From assembly GCA_027886175.1 (NCBI GenBank), contig JAJNNQ010000149.1, positions 1-64,000 of the forward strand: 64,000 nt of DNA, in the 5' to 3' direction. How positions within the stretch are numbered: the stretch's first letter is position 1; every line of letters begins with the position of its first letter. Made by a program: the position numbers and the translations under genes. Positions 1 through 20,000 of this stretch are shown in pieces. Under the pieces are notes generated by a model. It was not told the DNA's origin and did not search any database. It saw only the letters and a program-made list of their open reading frames with translations. The DNA is from Phylloscopus collybita. Lineage: Eukaryota; Chordata; Aves; Passeriformes; Phylloscopidae.

Positions 1-905
1 ACAGCCCCGCAGTGACCCCTGGAGTCACCCACAGCCCCCCAGAGCCACCCCACAGACCCCCAATGACCCCCCTCAGCCCCCCAGTGACCCCTGGATCACC
101 TCCCAGTGACCACCCCCAGAACCACCCCACAGCCCCCCAGTGACCCCTGGAGTCACCCCACAGCAACGCCCCCAAGCCACCCCACAGCCCCCCAGTGACC
201 CCACAGCCCCCCCAGTGACCCTCGGTGTCACCTCCCAGTGAACCCCCAAGCCCCCCCACAGCCCCCCAGTGACCCCACAGCAACCCAGTGACCCCCCGAG
301 TCACCCCCCAGTGACTCCCCACAGTTCCCCAGTGACCCCACACAGCCCCCCAGTGACCCCCGGAGTCACCTCCCAGCGACCCCCCAAGCCATCCCACAGC
401 AACCCAGTGACCCCACAGCCCCCCCAGTGACCCCCCAGAGCCACCCCACAAACCCCTAGTGACTCCTCCCAGCCCCCCACTGACCCCCAAAAGCCACCCC
501 ACTGACCCCAAAAGCCACCCCACTGACCCCCAATGACCCCCGCCAGCGCCCCAGTGACCCCCGGTGTCACCCCACAGCCCCCCAGAGCCACCCCACAGCC
601 CCCCAGTGACCCCCGGAGTCACCCCACAGCCCCCCAGAGCCACCCCACAGACCCCAGTGACCCTCCAGCCCCTCAGTGACCCCCCCGAGCCACCCCACAG
701 ACCCCCAGTGACCCCACCCCAACCCCCCCAGTGACTTCCTGGAGTCACCCCACAGCCCCCCAGTGACCCCACAGCAACCCAGTGACCCCCCAGAGCCACC
801 CCACAGCCCCCCCAGTGACCCCCGGAGTCACCCCACAGCCCCCCAGTGACCCCCCAGAGCCACCCCCCAGTCCCCCAATGACCCTCCAGCCCCCCAGTGA
901 CCCCC
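1..905. repeat. Minisatellite, unit about 20-24 bp, SAMD14 intron 6
   Basis: Imperfect tandem copies of CACAGCCCCCCAGTGACCCC with variants containing GAGTCACC. It fills the SAMD14 intron at the left edge. 906-1106 is non-repetitive intron with nothing recognisable. Confidence 0.85.
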
Positions 906-1106
906 CCGAGCCCCCCAGTTGGCAGAGCATTGATCTACCTAAAGCCACCCTGACCCTACAAGGCTTTGGACACCCCTGGATACCAAAGCCACCCTGGCCC
1001 TATGGGGCTCTGTCCCCTGTCCCCAGAGCCGGTGTCACCTCCTCTCCTGGAGCCACCGAGCTCCCCACAGACCCCCGGGCCCTCCCCAAGGCCGGGGGGG
1101 GCTCAC

Positions 1107-8390
<7,284 letters not shown>

Positions 8391-8424
8391 TGACGCCCTG
8401 CCCGCTCCCCGCCCCCGCACTCAC

Positions 8425-8700
8425 CCGCGCTCCTGGGGCATCCTGCTCGCCCCCGCTCGCCTCCCGCCGGACCGGACCGGACCGGGGTTGGACCGGACCG
8501 GTGGGAGCGGAGTGCGCTGCCGAACCGGGCCGGGCCGCCCCACCGGGCCGGGGGCCTCGGGGGTGGAGGGGGGGGGGCACAGGAACCCGGAAAGGGCGGG
8601 GGCGGCGGGGGGCGGGGTCTGCCCGGTGCGGACGGACGGACGGACGGACACCGGCCCGGGGGGGGGGACACGGGGACACCTCGGGGGGTGCTGAAGGGAC
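8425..8700 (-). promoter_or_regulatory. SAMD14: SAMD14 untranslated leader exon and CpG-rich promoter
   Basis: A good donor (GCGCGG then GTGAGTGC) ends an exon at 8425. A matching acceptor (CTCTGTCCCCAG) opens an exon at 7074, only 12 nt before the SAMD14 start codon, so the start codon is reached by splicing across 7075-8424. Sequence above 8425 is very CpG-rich with GGACCGGACC repeats, as expected for a TATA-less CpG-island promoter. The exon's upstream limit and transcription start cannot be fixed. An upstream ATG (MPQER) lies 16 nt before the donor and would overlap the main start out of frame. Confidence 0.5.
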
Positions 8701-8859
8701 AGCGCCGGGGGGGGGACACCGAGGGCACAGCGGGCACGGAGGGACAGGCGGCGGTGCTGAAGGGACAGCGACCGGCGGGGACACGGGCGCGACACCGGTG
8801 TCCCCAGTGTCCCCCCCCCCGCCAGCCCGGGGGGGTCCTCACAGTCCCCCCTCCCAGTC

Positions 8860-9635
8860 CCTCCCAGTTCACCCGGTGTCCCCCACCCTCCCCAGTGCCC
8901 CCCCCACCTTCTCCCAGTGCCCCCCCACCCTCCCCAGTAACCCCCTCCCACACCCCCCCCCTACTCCTTTCCGTGACCCCCAAACCATTCCCAGTCCTCC
9001 CAGTTCCCCCCCCCAGACCCTTCCCAGTTCCTCCAGTGCCCCCCACCCTCTCCCAGTTCCCCCCCACCTTCTCCCAGTACCCCCCCCACACCCCCCCTAC
9101 TCCTTGCCGTGACCCCAAAACCATTCCCAGTCCTCCCAGTTCCACCCCCAGACCCTTCCCAGTCCCTCCCAGTGCCCCCCACCCTCCCCAGTACCCCTCC
9201 CACACCCCCCCTACTCCTTGCCGTGACCCCCAAACCATTCCCAGTCCTCCCAGTTCCCCCCCCCCACCCTCCCCAATGCCCCCCACCCTCCTCCAGTGCC
9301 CCCGCCCACTCCTTGCCGTGACCCCAAAGCCATTCCCAGTCCTCCCAGTTCCCCCCCCTCACCCTTCTCACTCCCTCCAGTGCCCACCCCCCACCCCCCC
9401 CACTCTTTTCCGTGACCCCAAAACCATTCCCAGTCCCTCCCAGTGCCCCCCCACCCTCCCCAGTACCCCCCCCTACTCCTTTCCGTGACCCCAAAACCAT
9501 TCCCAGTCCCTCCCAGTGCCCCCCCACCCTCCCCAGTACCCCCCCCCCTACTCCTTCCCGTGACCCCCAAACCATTCCCAGTCCTCCCAGTTCCCCCCCA
9601 GACCCTCCCCAGTCCCTCCCAGTGCCCGGCAGAAG
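8860..9635. repeat. Composite repeat between PPP1R9B 3' end and SAMD14 5' end
   Basis: Direct repeats built from CTCCTTGCCGTGACCCC, AAACCATTCCCAGTCC and CCACCCTCCCCAGT modules. It sits in the intergenic spacer of two co-oriented genes. No coding signal. Confidence 0.75.
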
Positions 9636-9644
9636 GAGGCGCGG

Positions 9645-11040
9645 GGGGGGGAAGGGGAGCTCCAGGCCGCGTTTATGGGGCGGTGCGGGGTGGGGGGGTG
9701 GGGGTCTCGGGTGGGTGTGGGGGGCGCGGGGGGGGCGCGGTGCATCCATCCATACATAGGTACATTTCTATATATAAGTTATATACACACCCACAGGTAC
9801 ACGTGTGAGATTAAATAACCCCCCCCCGGCCCTCCCCCACCTTTAAATAACCCCCCCCCTCCCCACCCCCTTTCCTTCCCCCCCCCGAGTGGCTCCAATC
9901 CAGTCGGACCCCCCCCCCCTCCCCAAAAACACACCCCCCCCCCACCTCAGGCGCCCCCCGCCTCCCCCTTTCCCAGTATAACCAGCTCTGGCTCCCAGTT
10001 GCCCCCACATCCAGTTACTGTCGGAGACTCCGGGGGGGGGGGGGGCGAAATAGAAATGAAAAATAAAGGGGATCCCCCCCCCTCCCCCACCCCTCCACGC
10101 CCCCCCCTCACCCCAGGCGGAGAGGGCGGGACCCCCCCCCCCCCGGGGGGGTGGGGAGGGGGAGGGGGGTGTCCCAGCCCCAGAGAAATGCGATTTTTTT
10201 TTGGGGGGGGGGGGGTTATTTACAGGGGAGGGGGTGGGAGCATCGCCCCCCCCACCCCAGAGGGGACCCCCCCCCCCCGTGTGTGTGTGTCCCCCCCCCC
10301 CCCCCGCCCAGGGAAGGCGAAAGCCCCGAGCTCGGGGGGGTGGGGGGGCGTTGGCAGGGGTGGGGGGCGTCCCCAGAGAGGGGCAACCCCCCCTTCCCGC
10401 GGGGGGGGGGCAATGGGGCTGGGCCCCCCCCCCCCATTCGCGGGGGTTGGCAAAGGCTCGGGGGTCCCCCCCAGCCCCCCCACGGCGATGGTGGCACTGA
10501 GAGGAGAGGGGGGGGGACACTTGGCGCGTGTCCCCCCCCCCCCCATGGCGGTGGTCCCGGGGGGGTCACCTCGATGTGGGGGTGCGGGGTTGGGGGGGGG
10601 GGCGCGGCAAAGACCCCCCCCCCCTCCGGCCGTGAGTCCCAAAAGAAGGGTCTGGGGGGCTCTTCCAGTGTGTCCCCCCCCCCCATTTCGGCTCACATTT
10701 GGGGGCGGGGGGGGGTGGGGACATTGTCCTTTGTGTGTGTCCCCCCCCCCCCGCGGGTCCATGACGTCACCACGAGACTCACACCGGACACAGACACGAA
10801 CGCGGGGGGGTGTCGCGACCACACCCCCCCCCCCCCCAAAAAAAAAACCCCCACCGCTGTCTGTGCCCCTCGGGGGGGGAGTGGGGGGGCACCAGGAGGC
10901 CCTGGCTGGGGTGGGGGGGGAGTGTGGGGGGCAGGGCTGGGGTGGGGTGGGGGGGGATGAAAAGGGGGGACCCCCACCCACCCACCCACCCACCCACCCC
11001 TCCCTCCCCAGGCCGGAATCGCTGCGGGTTGAGGGTTGGT
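9645..11040 (-). other. PPP1R9B: PPP1R9B 3' untranslated region
   Basis: Sequence after the PPP1R9B stop codon on the minus strand. It holds many 8-15-nt C-runs in transcript sense and an AU-rich block at 9750-9830 (ATATAACTTATATATAG in transcript sense). No AATAAA is present. The best poly(A) signal is the variant CATAAA (TTTATG at 9672-9677), which puts the end near 9650. The limit is inferred. Confidence 0.5.
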
Positions 11041-14000
11041 TTAGGTCGGGTTGGAATTTTTCAAAGTCTGCAGCTTGGCCTCCAGTTCGGAGATCTGAAA
11101 AACAGCAAAGGGGACAGGGTCTCAGCTGGGGGGGGGGGGGGCCGGGGGGGGGACACGGGGACAGGACCAGGAGGGGACAGGGGGGACATGGCGGGGGGGG
11201 GGGGACACGGGGACAGGACCAGGAGGGGACAGGGGGGACATGGCTGGGGGGGGGTGGGCCAGGGGGGGACACGGGGACAGGACCAGGAGGGGACAGGGGG
11301 GACATGGCGGGGGGGGGGGGACACGGGGACAGGACCAGGAGGGGACAGGGGGGACATGGCGGGGGGTGGGGGGGACACGGGGACAGGACCAGGAGGGGAC
11401 AGGGGGGGACATGGTGGGGGGGGGGGGACACGGGGACAGGACCAGGAGGGGACAGGGGGGACATGGCTGGGGAGGGGGACACGGGGACAGGACCAGGAGG
11501 GGACAGGGGGGACATGGCGGGGGGGGGGGGGGGGGGGGGGGGGACACGGGGACAGGACCAGGAGGGGACAGGGGGGACATGGCGGGGGGGGGGGGGGGGG
11601 GGGGGGGGGACACGGGGACAGGACCAGGAGGGGACAGGGGGGACATGGCTGGGGGGGGGGGGCACGGGGACAGGACCAGGAGGGGACAGAGGGGACATGG
11701 TGGGGGGGGGGGACATGGTGGCACAGGAGGGGGACACGGAGCGGGGGGGGGGGAATGCAGGGCAGGGGGGCTGAGGGACACGGGGACACGCAGGGGACAC
11801 GGGGATGGCCGGGGGTGACACAGGGGACACGCAGGGGTGACTTGGGGACACGCACACGGGGGACACAGATGGCTGGGGGTGACCCAGGGGTGACTGGGGG
11901 GACACAGGGATGGCCGGGGGACACGCAGGGGACACGCACGGGTGACTGGGGGGACACAGAGGTCACACAGGGGTGACTTGGGGGACACGGGGGTCACCCA
12001 GGGGTGACTGGGGGTTACACTGGGGACACAGGGATGGTTGGGGGTGACACAGGGGACACGCAGGGGTGACTTGGGGACACGCACACGGGGGACACAGATG
12101 GCTGGGGGTGACCCAGGGGTGACTTGGGGGACACAGGGGTCACACAGGGGACACACAGGGGTGACTGGGGGGACACAGGGGTCACACAGAGGTCACACAG
12201 GGGTGACTTGGGGACACACACACAGGGGACACAGATGGCTGGGGGTGACCCAGGGGTGACTGGGGGGACACAGAGGTCACACAGAGGTCACCCAGGGGTC
12301 ACCCAGGGGTGACTGGGGGGTCACACTGGGGACACAAGGATGGCTGGGGGTCACTCAGGGGTCACATGGGGTTGACACACTGGGGACACAGGGATGGCTG
12401 GGGTCACATAGGGATGGCTGGGGGTGACACAGGGGTCACACAGGGGTGACACAGGGATGGCTGGGGGTGACACTGGGGTCAGGGTTGACACAGGGATGGC
12501 TGGGGGTGACACTGGGGTCACACAGGGTTGACACACAGGGTGACACAGGATGGCTGGGGGTGACACTGGGGTCACACAGGGGTGACACACAGGGGTGACA
12601 CAGGGATGGCTGGGGGGTGACACAGGGGTCACACAGGGGTGACACAGGGATGGCTGGGGGGTGACACACAGGGGTCACACAGGGACGGGCTGGGCTGGGG
12701 TCGGGGGGCTGCAGGCAGGGGCTCTGTGGGATGCCAGGGGACATTTTGGGGTTGGGGGGGGGGGGGTGATGGAGGTGGCTGAGTGAGGGGGGGTGGGGGG
12801 CAGCTCTGCTGGCTGTTGGGGACCTCCCCCGCTGTGCCCTGGTGCCCCCCGGCCGGGCGGGGCCGGCCCCTCCCCCGTGACCCCCCACCCCACCCCACCC
12901 CGGGCGGGATCCTTTGGGATCCGGTGAGCCCGGGGAGGGGGATCGGCTGTGCCCGGCGCGGGATCCCTGGGGCCCCGGCGGGGGATCCGGCATGACCAGC
13001 ATGGGATCCCGACGGGAGCGGCCCGGGCGCCCCGCCCCGGGATCGGCGGGGATCCCCGGGGCTGATCCAGAGCGGGATCCAGGCCCGGCAGGAGGCTCAG
13101 GGCGCCCGAGTGGATCCCTGGACAGATCCCAGGTGGATCCTGGGGCAGACTCAGGGCAGATCCCAGGCAGATCCCAGGTGGATTCCGAGTAGATCCCAGG
13201 CAGATCCTGGGCAGATCCCAGGCGGATCCCGGAGAGATCCCAGGCGGATCACGGGTTGGATCCCGGGCAGCTCCAGGGCAGATCCCGGGTGGATCCTGGG
13301 CAGATCCCAAGCAGATCCAGGACGGATCCCGGGTGGATCCCGGGTGGATCTCAGGCAGATCCCGGGCAGATCCTGGGCAGACCCAGGGCAGATCCCGAGC
13401 AGACCCAGGTGGATCCCAGGCAGATCCCAGGCAAATCCTGGGCAGATCCCGAGCAGACCCAGGGTGGATCCCAGGTGGATCTCAGGCAGATCCCGGGCAG
13501 ATCCTGGGCAGACCCAGGGTGGATCCCGAGCAGACCCAGGGCGGATCCCGAGCAGACCCAGGGCGGATCCTGGGCAGATCCAGGCAGATCCAGGGTGGAT
13601 CCCTGGTGGCTCCCGGGTGGATCCCCGGACAGATCCCCAGCGATCCGGGCGGGCGGGAGCAGGGTCCGGTGGGAGCAGATCCCCCACGATCCGGCGTTGG
13701 GATCCGTGGCTCTCAGTCCGGAGGGAGCTCCGGGGGGACCGCCCGGCGGGGGTCCGGCGGCCGAGCAGATCGCCGGGATCCATCGCTGGCGCGGCGGGAG
13801 CGGCGTGGCCGGGGCCGGGGCCGGGGCCGGGGGCCGGGGCCGGGGGGGTCAGGGACATCCCGCGTCCCGGCGCCCCGTGCCCACCTTCTCCTGCAGCTTC
13901 TCCATCTCCTCCTTGTGCGCCAGCTCCGACTCCTCCAGCACCCGCCGCTGCGCCGTCTCCTTCTTCAGGAACTCGATCTCCCTGCCAGGACCCAAGGGCT

Positions 14001-17000
14001 GGGTGAGTGCTCCCCACGGCCAGGGGGTGTCCGGGGGGGGTTGGGTGGGGGGGTCAGGACCCTGCTTGGAGCAGGGGGGTGGTGCCCGGGGGTCTCCCAG
14101 AGGCTGGGCGGTGCCCAGGGGTGCTCAGGAAGGAGTCGGTGCCCTGTGGATGAGGGGTCCTGGAAGGGTTTGGGTGGGAACCTGTGGATCAGGGGGTCCT
14201 GGAAGGGTTTGGGTGGGGATCAGAGGGTCCTGGAAGGGTTTGGGTGGGGATCAGAGGGTCCTGGAAGGGTTTGGGTGGGAACCTGTGGATCAGAGGGTCT
14301 GGAAGGGTTTGGGTGGGGATCTGGGGGTCCTGGAAGGGTTTGGGTGGGAATCTGGGGGTCCTGGAAGGGTTTGGGTGGGAACCTGCGGATCAGGGGGTCC
14401 TGGAAGGGTTTGGGTGGGAATCTGGGGGTCCTGGAAGGGTTTGGGTGGGAACCTGTGGATCTGGGGGTCCTGGAAGGGTTTGGGTGGGAACCTGCAGATC
14501 AGGGGGTCCTGGAAGGGTTTGGGTGGGAACCTGAGGATCAGAGGGTCCTGGAAGGGTTTGGGTGGGAACCTGTGGATCTGGGGGTCCTGGAAGGGTTTGG
14601 GTGGGAATCTGGGGGTCCCGGAAAGGTTTGGGTGGGAATCTGGGGGTCCTGGAAGGGTTTGGGTGGGAACCTGCAGATCTGGGGGTCCTGGAAGGGTCCA
14701 GGGGTGCCCAGGGACAGGGGTGCCCAAAGGATGGACCCACAGCCAAGGGCTGGCTCAGCCCGGTGACGCTCTGTGCCCTGGGACACCCTGGGGACACCCT
14801 GGGGACACCCGAGGGGACGCTGGGAGCTGCCCTCACTTCTGCTGGTACTCCTTGATGAGCCGCTTGGCCTTGCTGTACTTGCGCTCCAGGGTCTGGTACT
14901 GGGCCTGGGTCTCCTTGAGGTGCTCGTCCACGGCCTGGCAGAGGTTCTGCGCCTCCATCCAGTAACCTTCCAGCTTCTCCATGCGCTCCTTGTTCTCCTC
15001 CACGCTCTGCTCCAGCTGGGCCTTCTCGGCCCTCCAGCGCGCCTTCTCCTGCTCCAGGCACTGCAGCTGGGGACAGCGGTGTCACCACGGGGGCGTGGCA
15101 CGGCCAGGGGACAGGAGATGGGACGGCCAGGGGATGGGAGATGGCACAGCCAGGGGATGGGAGGTGGCACAGCCCGGGGAAGGGAGGTGGCACAGCCAGG
15201 GGATGGGAGATGGCACAGCCAGGTGACATGCAGGACACAGCACAGCCAGGGGATGGCACACAGCACAGCCAGGTGACAGGCAGGAGATGGCACAGCCAGG
15301 GGAAGGGACACGGCACAGCCAGGGGATGGCACACAGCACAGCCAGGTGACAGGCAGGAGATGGCACAGCCAGGGGAAGGGACACGGCACAGCCAGGGGAT
15401 GGCACACAGCACAGCCAGGTGACAGGCAGGACACACCAGGACATGGAATGACCCGTGCAGGAGAAGGCACATTCAGGGTGCCAGAGCAGCTGTCAGGGCG
15501 TCCCCCCCCACCCCAGGCAGCCAGGACCTCCCTCTCACCTTCCTCTTGAGCTGCTGGATCTCAGCCTCGGTCACGGCGTGTTTGATCTGGAGCTGCGGGA
15601 GAGCCGGGGTGGGCACGGGGGTGGGCACGGGGGGTGGGCACAGCAGGCACCCCCCTGCCCTCCTCCCCAGCCCCCCTTCCCTCACCTCCTTGAACTTGTG
15701 CACCAGCTTCTCGGGGTCCATCTCCACGGGGGACAGCGCGTCCTCGTTCTCGGCCAGCTCGAACACCTCGATGGCCATCTCCCCGCTGGGGAACATGGGG
15801 CTCATCTCCTCCTCCTCGTCCGTGGCGTATTCCCCGGTCTGCTGGGCGGGCACAGGGCCAGGTTGGTACCCCGGGGAGAGGTGGGGGGGGTCCCTGCCGT
15901 GCTGCCCACCCCCCACCAGCCCCAGGTGTGCCCCCCTCACCTCCTCGTCGTCCTCGGTGTACTGGGCGTAGCGCTGCTCCATCATCTCCCGCTGCCACCG
16001 CTCCTGCTCCAGCGTCTGCTGGATCAGCTGCGCCACCTCGCTCTGCTCGCCCGGCTTCTCCCGCCCGATCAGGAACCTGCGGGGGCACCGCCCGTCAGGG
16101 GACAGGCAGGGGACAGGCAGGGGACAGGCAGGGGACAGACAGGGGACAGCTGGGGGACAGGTGGGGGACAGGCAGGGGATAGCTGGGGGACAGGCAGGGG
16201 ACAGGCAGGGGATAGCTGGGGGACAGGCAGGGGACAGGCAGGGGACAGGCAGGGGACAGCCGGGGGACAGGAAGGGGACAGGCAGGGGACAGGCAGGGGA
16301 CAGGAAGGGGACAGGCGGGGGACAGGCAGGGGACAGGCAGGGGACAGGCAGGGGACAGGAAGGGGACAGGCAGGGGACAGCCGGGGGACAGGAAGGGGAC
16401 AGGCAGGGGATAGCCAGGGGACAGCTGGGGGACAGGCAGGGGACAGCCAGGGGACACCAGGAGGCAGCCAGGCGGGCACCACGGGTCAGAGGGCACAGGG
16501 CACAGCCAGGGGACAGCCAGGGGACACCAAAGGGGCACAGCCAGGGGATATCCAGAGGATGCCTGGGGGCCACAGCCAGGGTATGCCCAGGAGGCACAGC
16601 CAGGGGACAACCAGGGGACACCCAGGGGACACCAGAGGGGCACAGCCAGGGGACATCCAGAGGATGCCTGGGGGGCACACCCAGGGGGCACAGCCAGGGG
16701 ACAGCTGGGGGGCACAGCCAGGGGACACCCAGAGGACACCAGGGGACGCCCAGGGGACACGCAGGGGCACACCCAGGGGACACCCAGGGGTCACAGCCAG
16801 GGGACACACAGGGTCACAGCCAGGGGACAGCTGGGGGGCACAGCCAGGGGACACCCAGGGGACACCAGGGGACGCCCAGGGGACACCCAGGGGCACAGCC
16901 AGGGGACACCCAGGGGTCACAGCCAGGGGTCATCCCTACAGCTCCCCTGGGGGCGTTGCAGGCTCTGGCCATGAGTTGGGAGCACTCTGGGGAGCCCCAG

Positions 17001-20000
17001 GGTGGCACTCTGGGGACAAATGGGGCACTCTGGGGGACAGGCAGTGGGGCAGGGACACCCAGGGGGCTCAGCAGGGACTGGGTGGGGTGGGGTGGGGGTC
17101 TTGGAGCTCCTCACACCCCCTCCCCACGACCCCCAGCTCCTACCGGACGCGGCCCTTGGTGTTCCTGAGCACGGAGGCGGCGAAGCTCTGCGTCACCCCC
17201 ACCAGGCTGGTGCCGTCCACCTCCACGATCAGGTCGTTCACCTGGATCCTGGGCAGGGATTAGGGAATTCGGGATCAGAGTCAGGGGACAAAGGCCGGGG
17301 ACACCCGAAGGACCCGCCCGTGTGGCACCTGGATGGCATCATGGGTGGAGGGATGGATGGAGGGATGGATGGATGGATGGAGGGATGGATGGATGGATGG
17401 AGGGAGGGATGGAGGGAGGGATGGAGGGATGGATCGAAGGGTGGATGGGTGGATGGGTGGATGGATGGAGGGATGGATGGATGGATGGAGGGAGGGATGG
17501 AGGGATGGGTGGATGGATGGAGGGATGGATGGATGGATGGATGGATGGATGGATGGAGGGATGGAGGGATGGATGGATGGGTGGAGGGATGGAGGGATGG
17601 ATGGATGGGTGGAGGGATGGAGGGATGGATGGATGGATGGATGGATGGAGGAATGGATGGAGGGATGGATGGATGGATGGGTGGAGGGATGGATGGACGG
17701 ATGGGTGGAGGGAGGGATGGATGGATGGAGGGATGGATGGGTGGGTGGATGGATGGGTGGATGGAGGGATGGAGGGATGGAGGGAGGGATGGATGGAGGG
17801 ATGGATGGAGGGATGGATGGATGGATGGGTGGATGGATGGATGGAGGGATGGAGGGATGGATGGATGGATGGATGGAGGGATGGATGGATGGATGGGTGG
17901 ATGGATGGATGGATGGAGGGATGGATGGAGGGATGGATGGATGGATGGATGGAGGGATGGATGGATGGATGGAGGGATGGATGGATGGATGGATGGATGG
18001 GTGGATGGATGGATGGATGGATCCACAGATGTATGGACAGATGGATCCATGGATGGATGGAGGGATGGAGGGCTGACAGGGAGGAGCAGGGCAGGGGACA
18101 CACATCAATCTCCTCCCGTCCACAAGAAGTCCGTGGGGGGCTCTGGGGGGGTCCCCTCCTGGGGGATTTGGGATGTGTGTGGGGGGAGCCTGGCGCAGGT
18201 TCCAGCAGAAGGGGCTGGACCACCCAGCCCCGGGGGGCACACCTGGGGGGCACACCTGGAGTCTCTCCCACCCAGCCCCAGAGGGGCACATCCAGGGGCA
18301 CACCCAGCCCCTGGGGCACACCTGAGGGCACACCTGGTCCTGGGGGGCACACCTGGGGGGCACACCTGGGGGGCACACCTGGGGGGCACACCTGGGGGCT
18401 CTCCCACCCAGCCCCAGAGGGGCACACCCGGGGGGCACACCTGGTCCCGGGGGGCATACCTGGGGGCACACCTGGGGGCACACCTGGGAGGCACACCTGG
18501 GGGCTCCACCCAGACCTGGGGGGCACAGCCGGGGGGCTCTCCCACCCGCCCCGGGGGGCACACCTGGGGGGCACACCTGGAATCTCTCCCACCCAGCCCC
18601 AGAGGGGCACATCCAGGGGCACACCCAGCCCCTGGGGCACACCTGGGAGGCACACCTGGGGGCTCCACCCAGCCCCGGGGGGGCACACCTGGCCCCAGGG
18701 GCACACCCGGGGGGCACACCCGGCCCCGGGGGGCACACCTGGGGGCACACCCAGCCCCAGAGGGGCACACCCGGGGGGCACACCTGGTCCCGGGGGGCAC
18801 ACCTGGTCCCGGGGGGCACACCTGGGGGCACACCTGGGGACACACCTGGGGGCTCTCCCACCCAGCTCCGGGGGGCACACCTGGGGGGCACACCCAGCTT
18901 TGGGGGGCACACCTGGGGGCACACCCAGGGGGCACACCTGGGGCCTCTCCCACCTGGCCCTGGGGGGCACATCCAGGGGCACACCTGGGAGCTCCCACCC
19001 AGCCCCGGGGGGCACACCTGGGGGGCACACCTGGGGGGCACACCCGGGGGCTCCCACCCAGCCCCAGAGGGGCACATCCAGGGGCACACCCAGCCCCGGG
19101 GGGCACACCCGGGGGGCACACCTGGTCCCGGGGGGCACACCTGGGGGCACACCTGGGAGGCACACCTGGAGGGCACACCTGGGGGCTCTCCCACCCAGGC
19201 CTGGGGGGCACATCCAGGGGCACACCTGGCCCCAGGGGGCACACCCGGGGGGCACACCCGGCTTTGGGGGGCACACCTGGGGGCACACCCAGGGGACACA
19301 CCTGGGGCCTCTCCCACCTGGCCCTGGGGGGCACATCCAGGGGCACACCTGGGGGCTCTCCCACCCTGTCCCAGCCATACCTGCCGTCCCTGTGCGCCGC
19401 CCCGCCCTCCGTCACCGTCTTGACAAAGATCCCCAGCTTCTCCAGGCCCATGTCGGCCCCCGCGCCCATCCCGATGATGCTGATCCCCAGCCCTTCCGAG
19501 TCTGCGGGGGGGACACACGGCCGTGGTGGCACCTCCAGGGGGTTTGGGGGAGGGTTTTTGGGGGGTTTTAGGGGGGCAGGACCCACCTTTCTCCAGCTCC
19601 ACGGGGAAGAGGTCGAGCCTCTCCACCCTCTTCTCCAGCTCGTACTCGGCCGAGGCGGCCATGGGGTCGACGTCCTCATTGCGGCGGTCGTAGTCCTCGT
19701 TGGAGTAAGTGCTGAACACCTGGGGGGGCACCGGGGGGTGGGGGGCTCAGACAGGGGGGAATCCCCCCCCAAGGGGAGACCCCCCGGGAATGCTGAGAGT
19801 GTGGGACCCCCCAGAGAGCCCGTCCCAAACTGGGCCGTGGAGAGAGGGGGAGTTGGGGGAAGGATAAAGGGGGGAGAGGATGGAGATCGTGGGAGGATGG
19901 AGGGAGGGATGGAGGGAGGGATGGATGGAGGGATGGAGGGATGGAGGGATGGAGGGATGGAGGGATGGAGGGATGGAGGGATGGATGGAGGGATGGATGG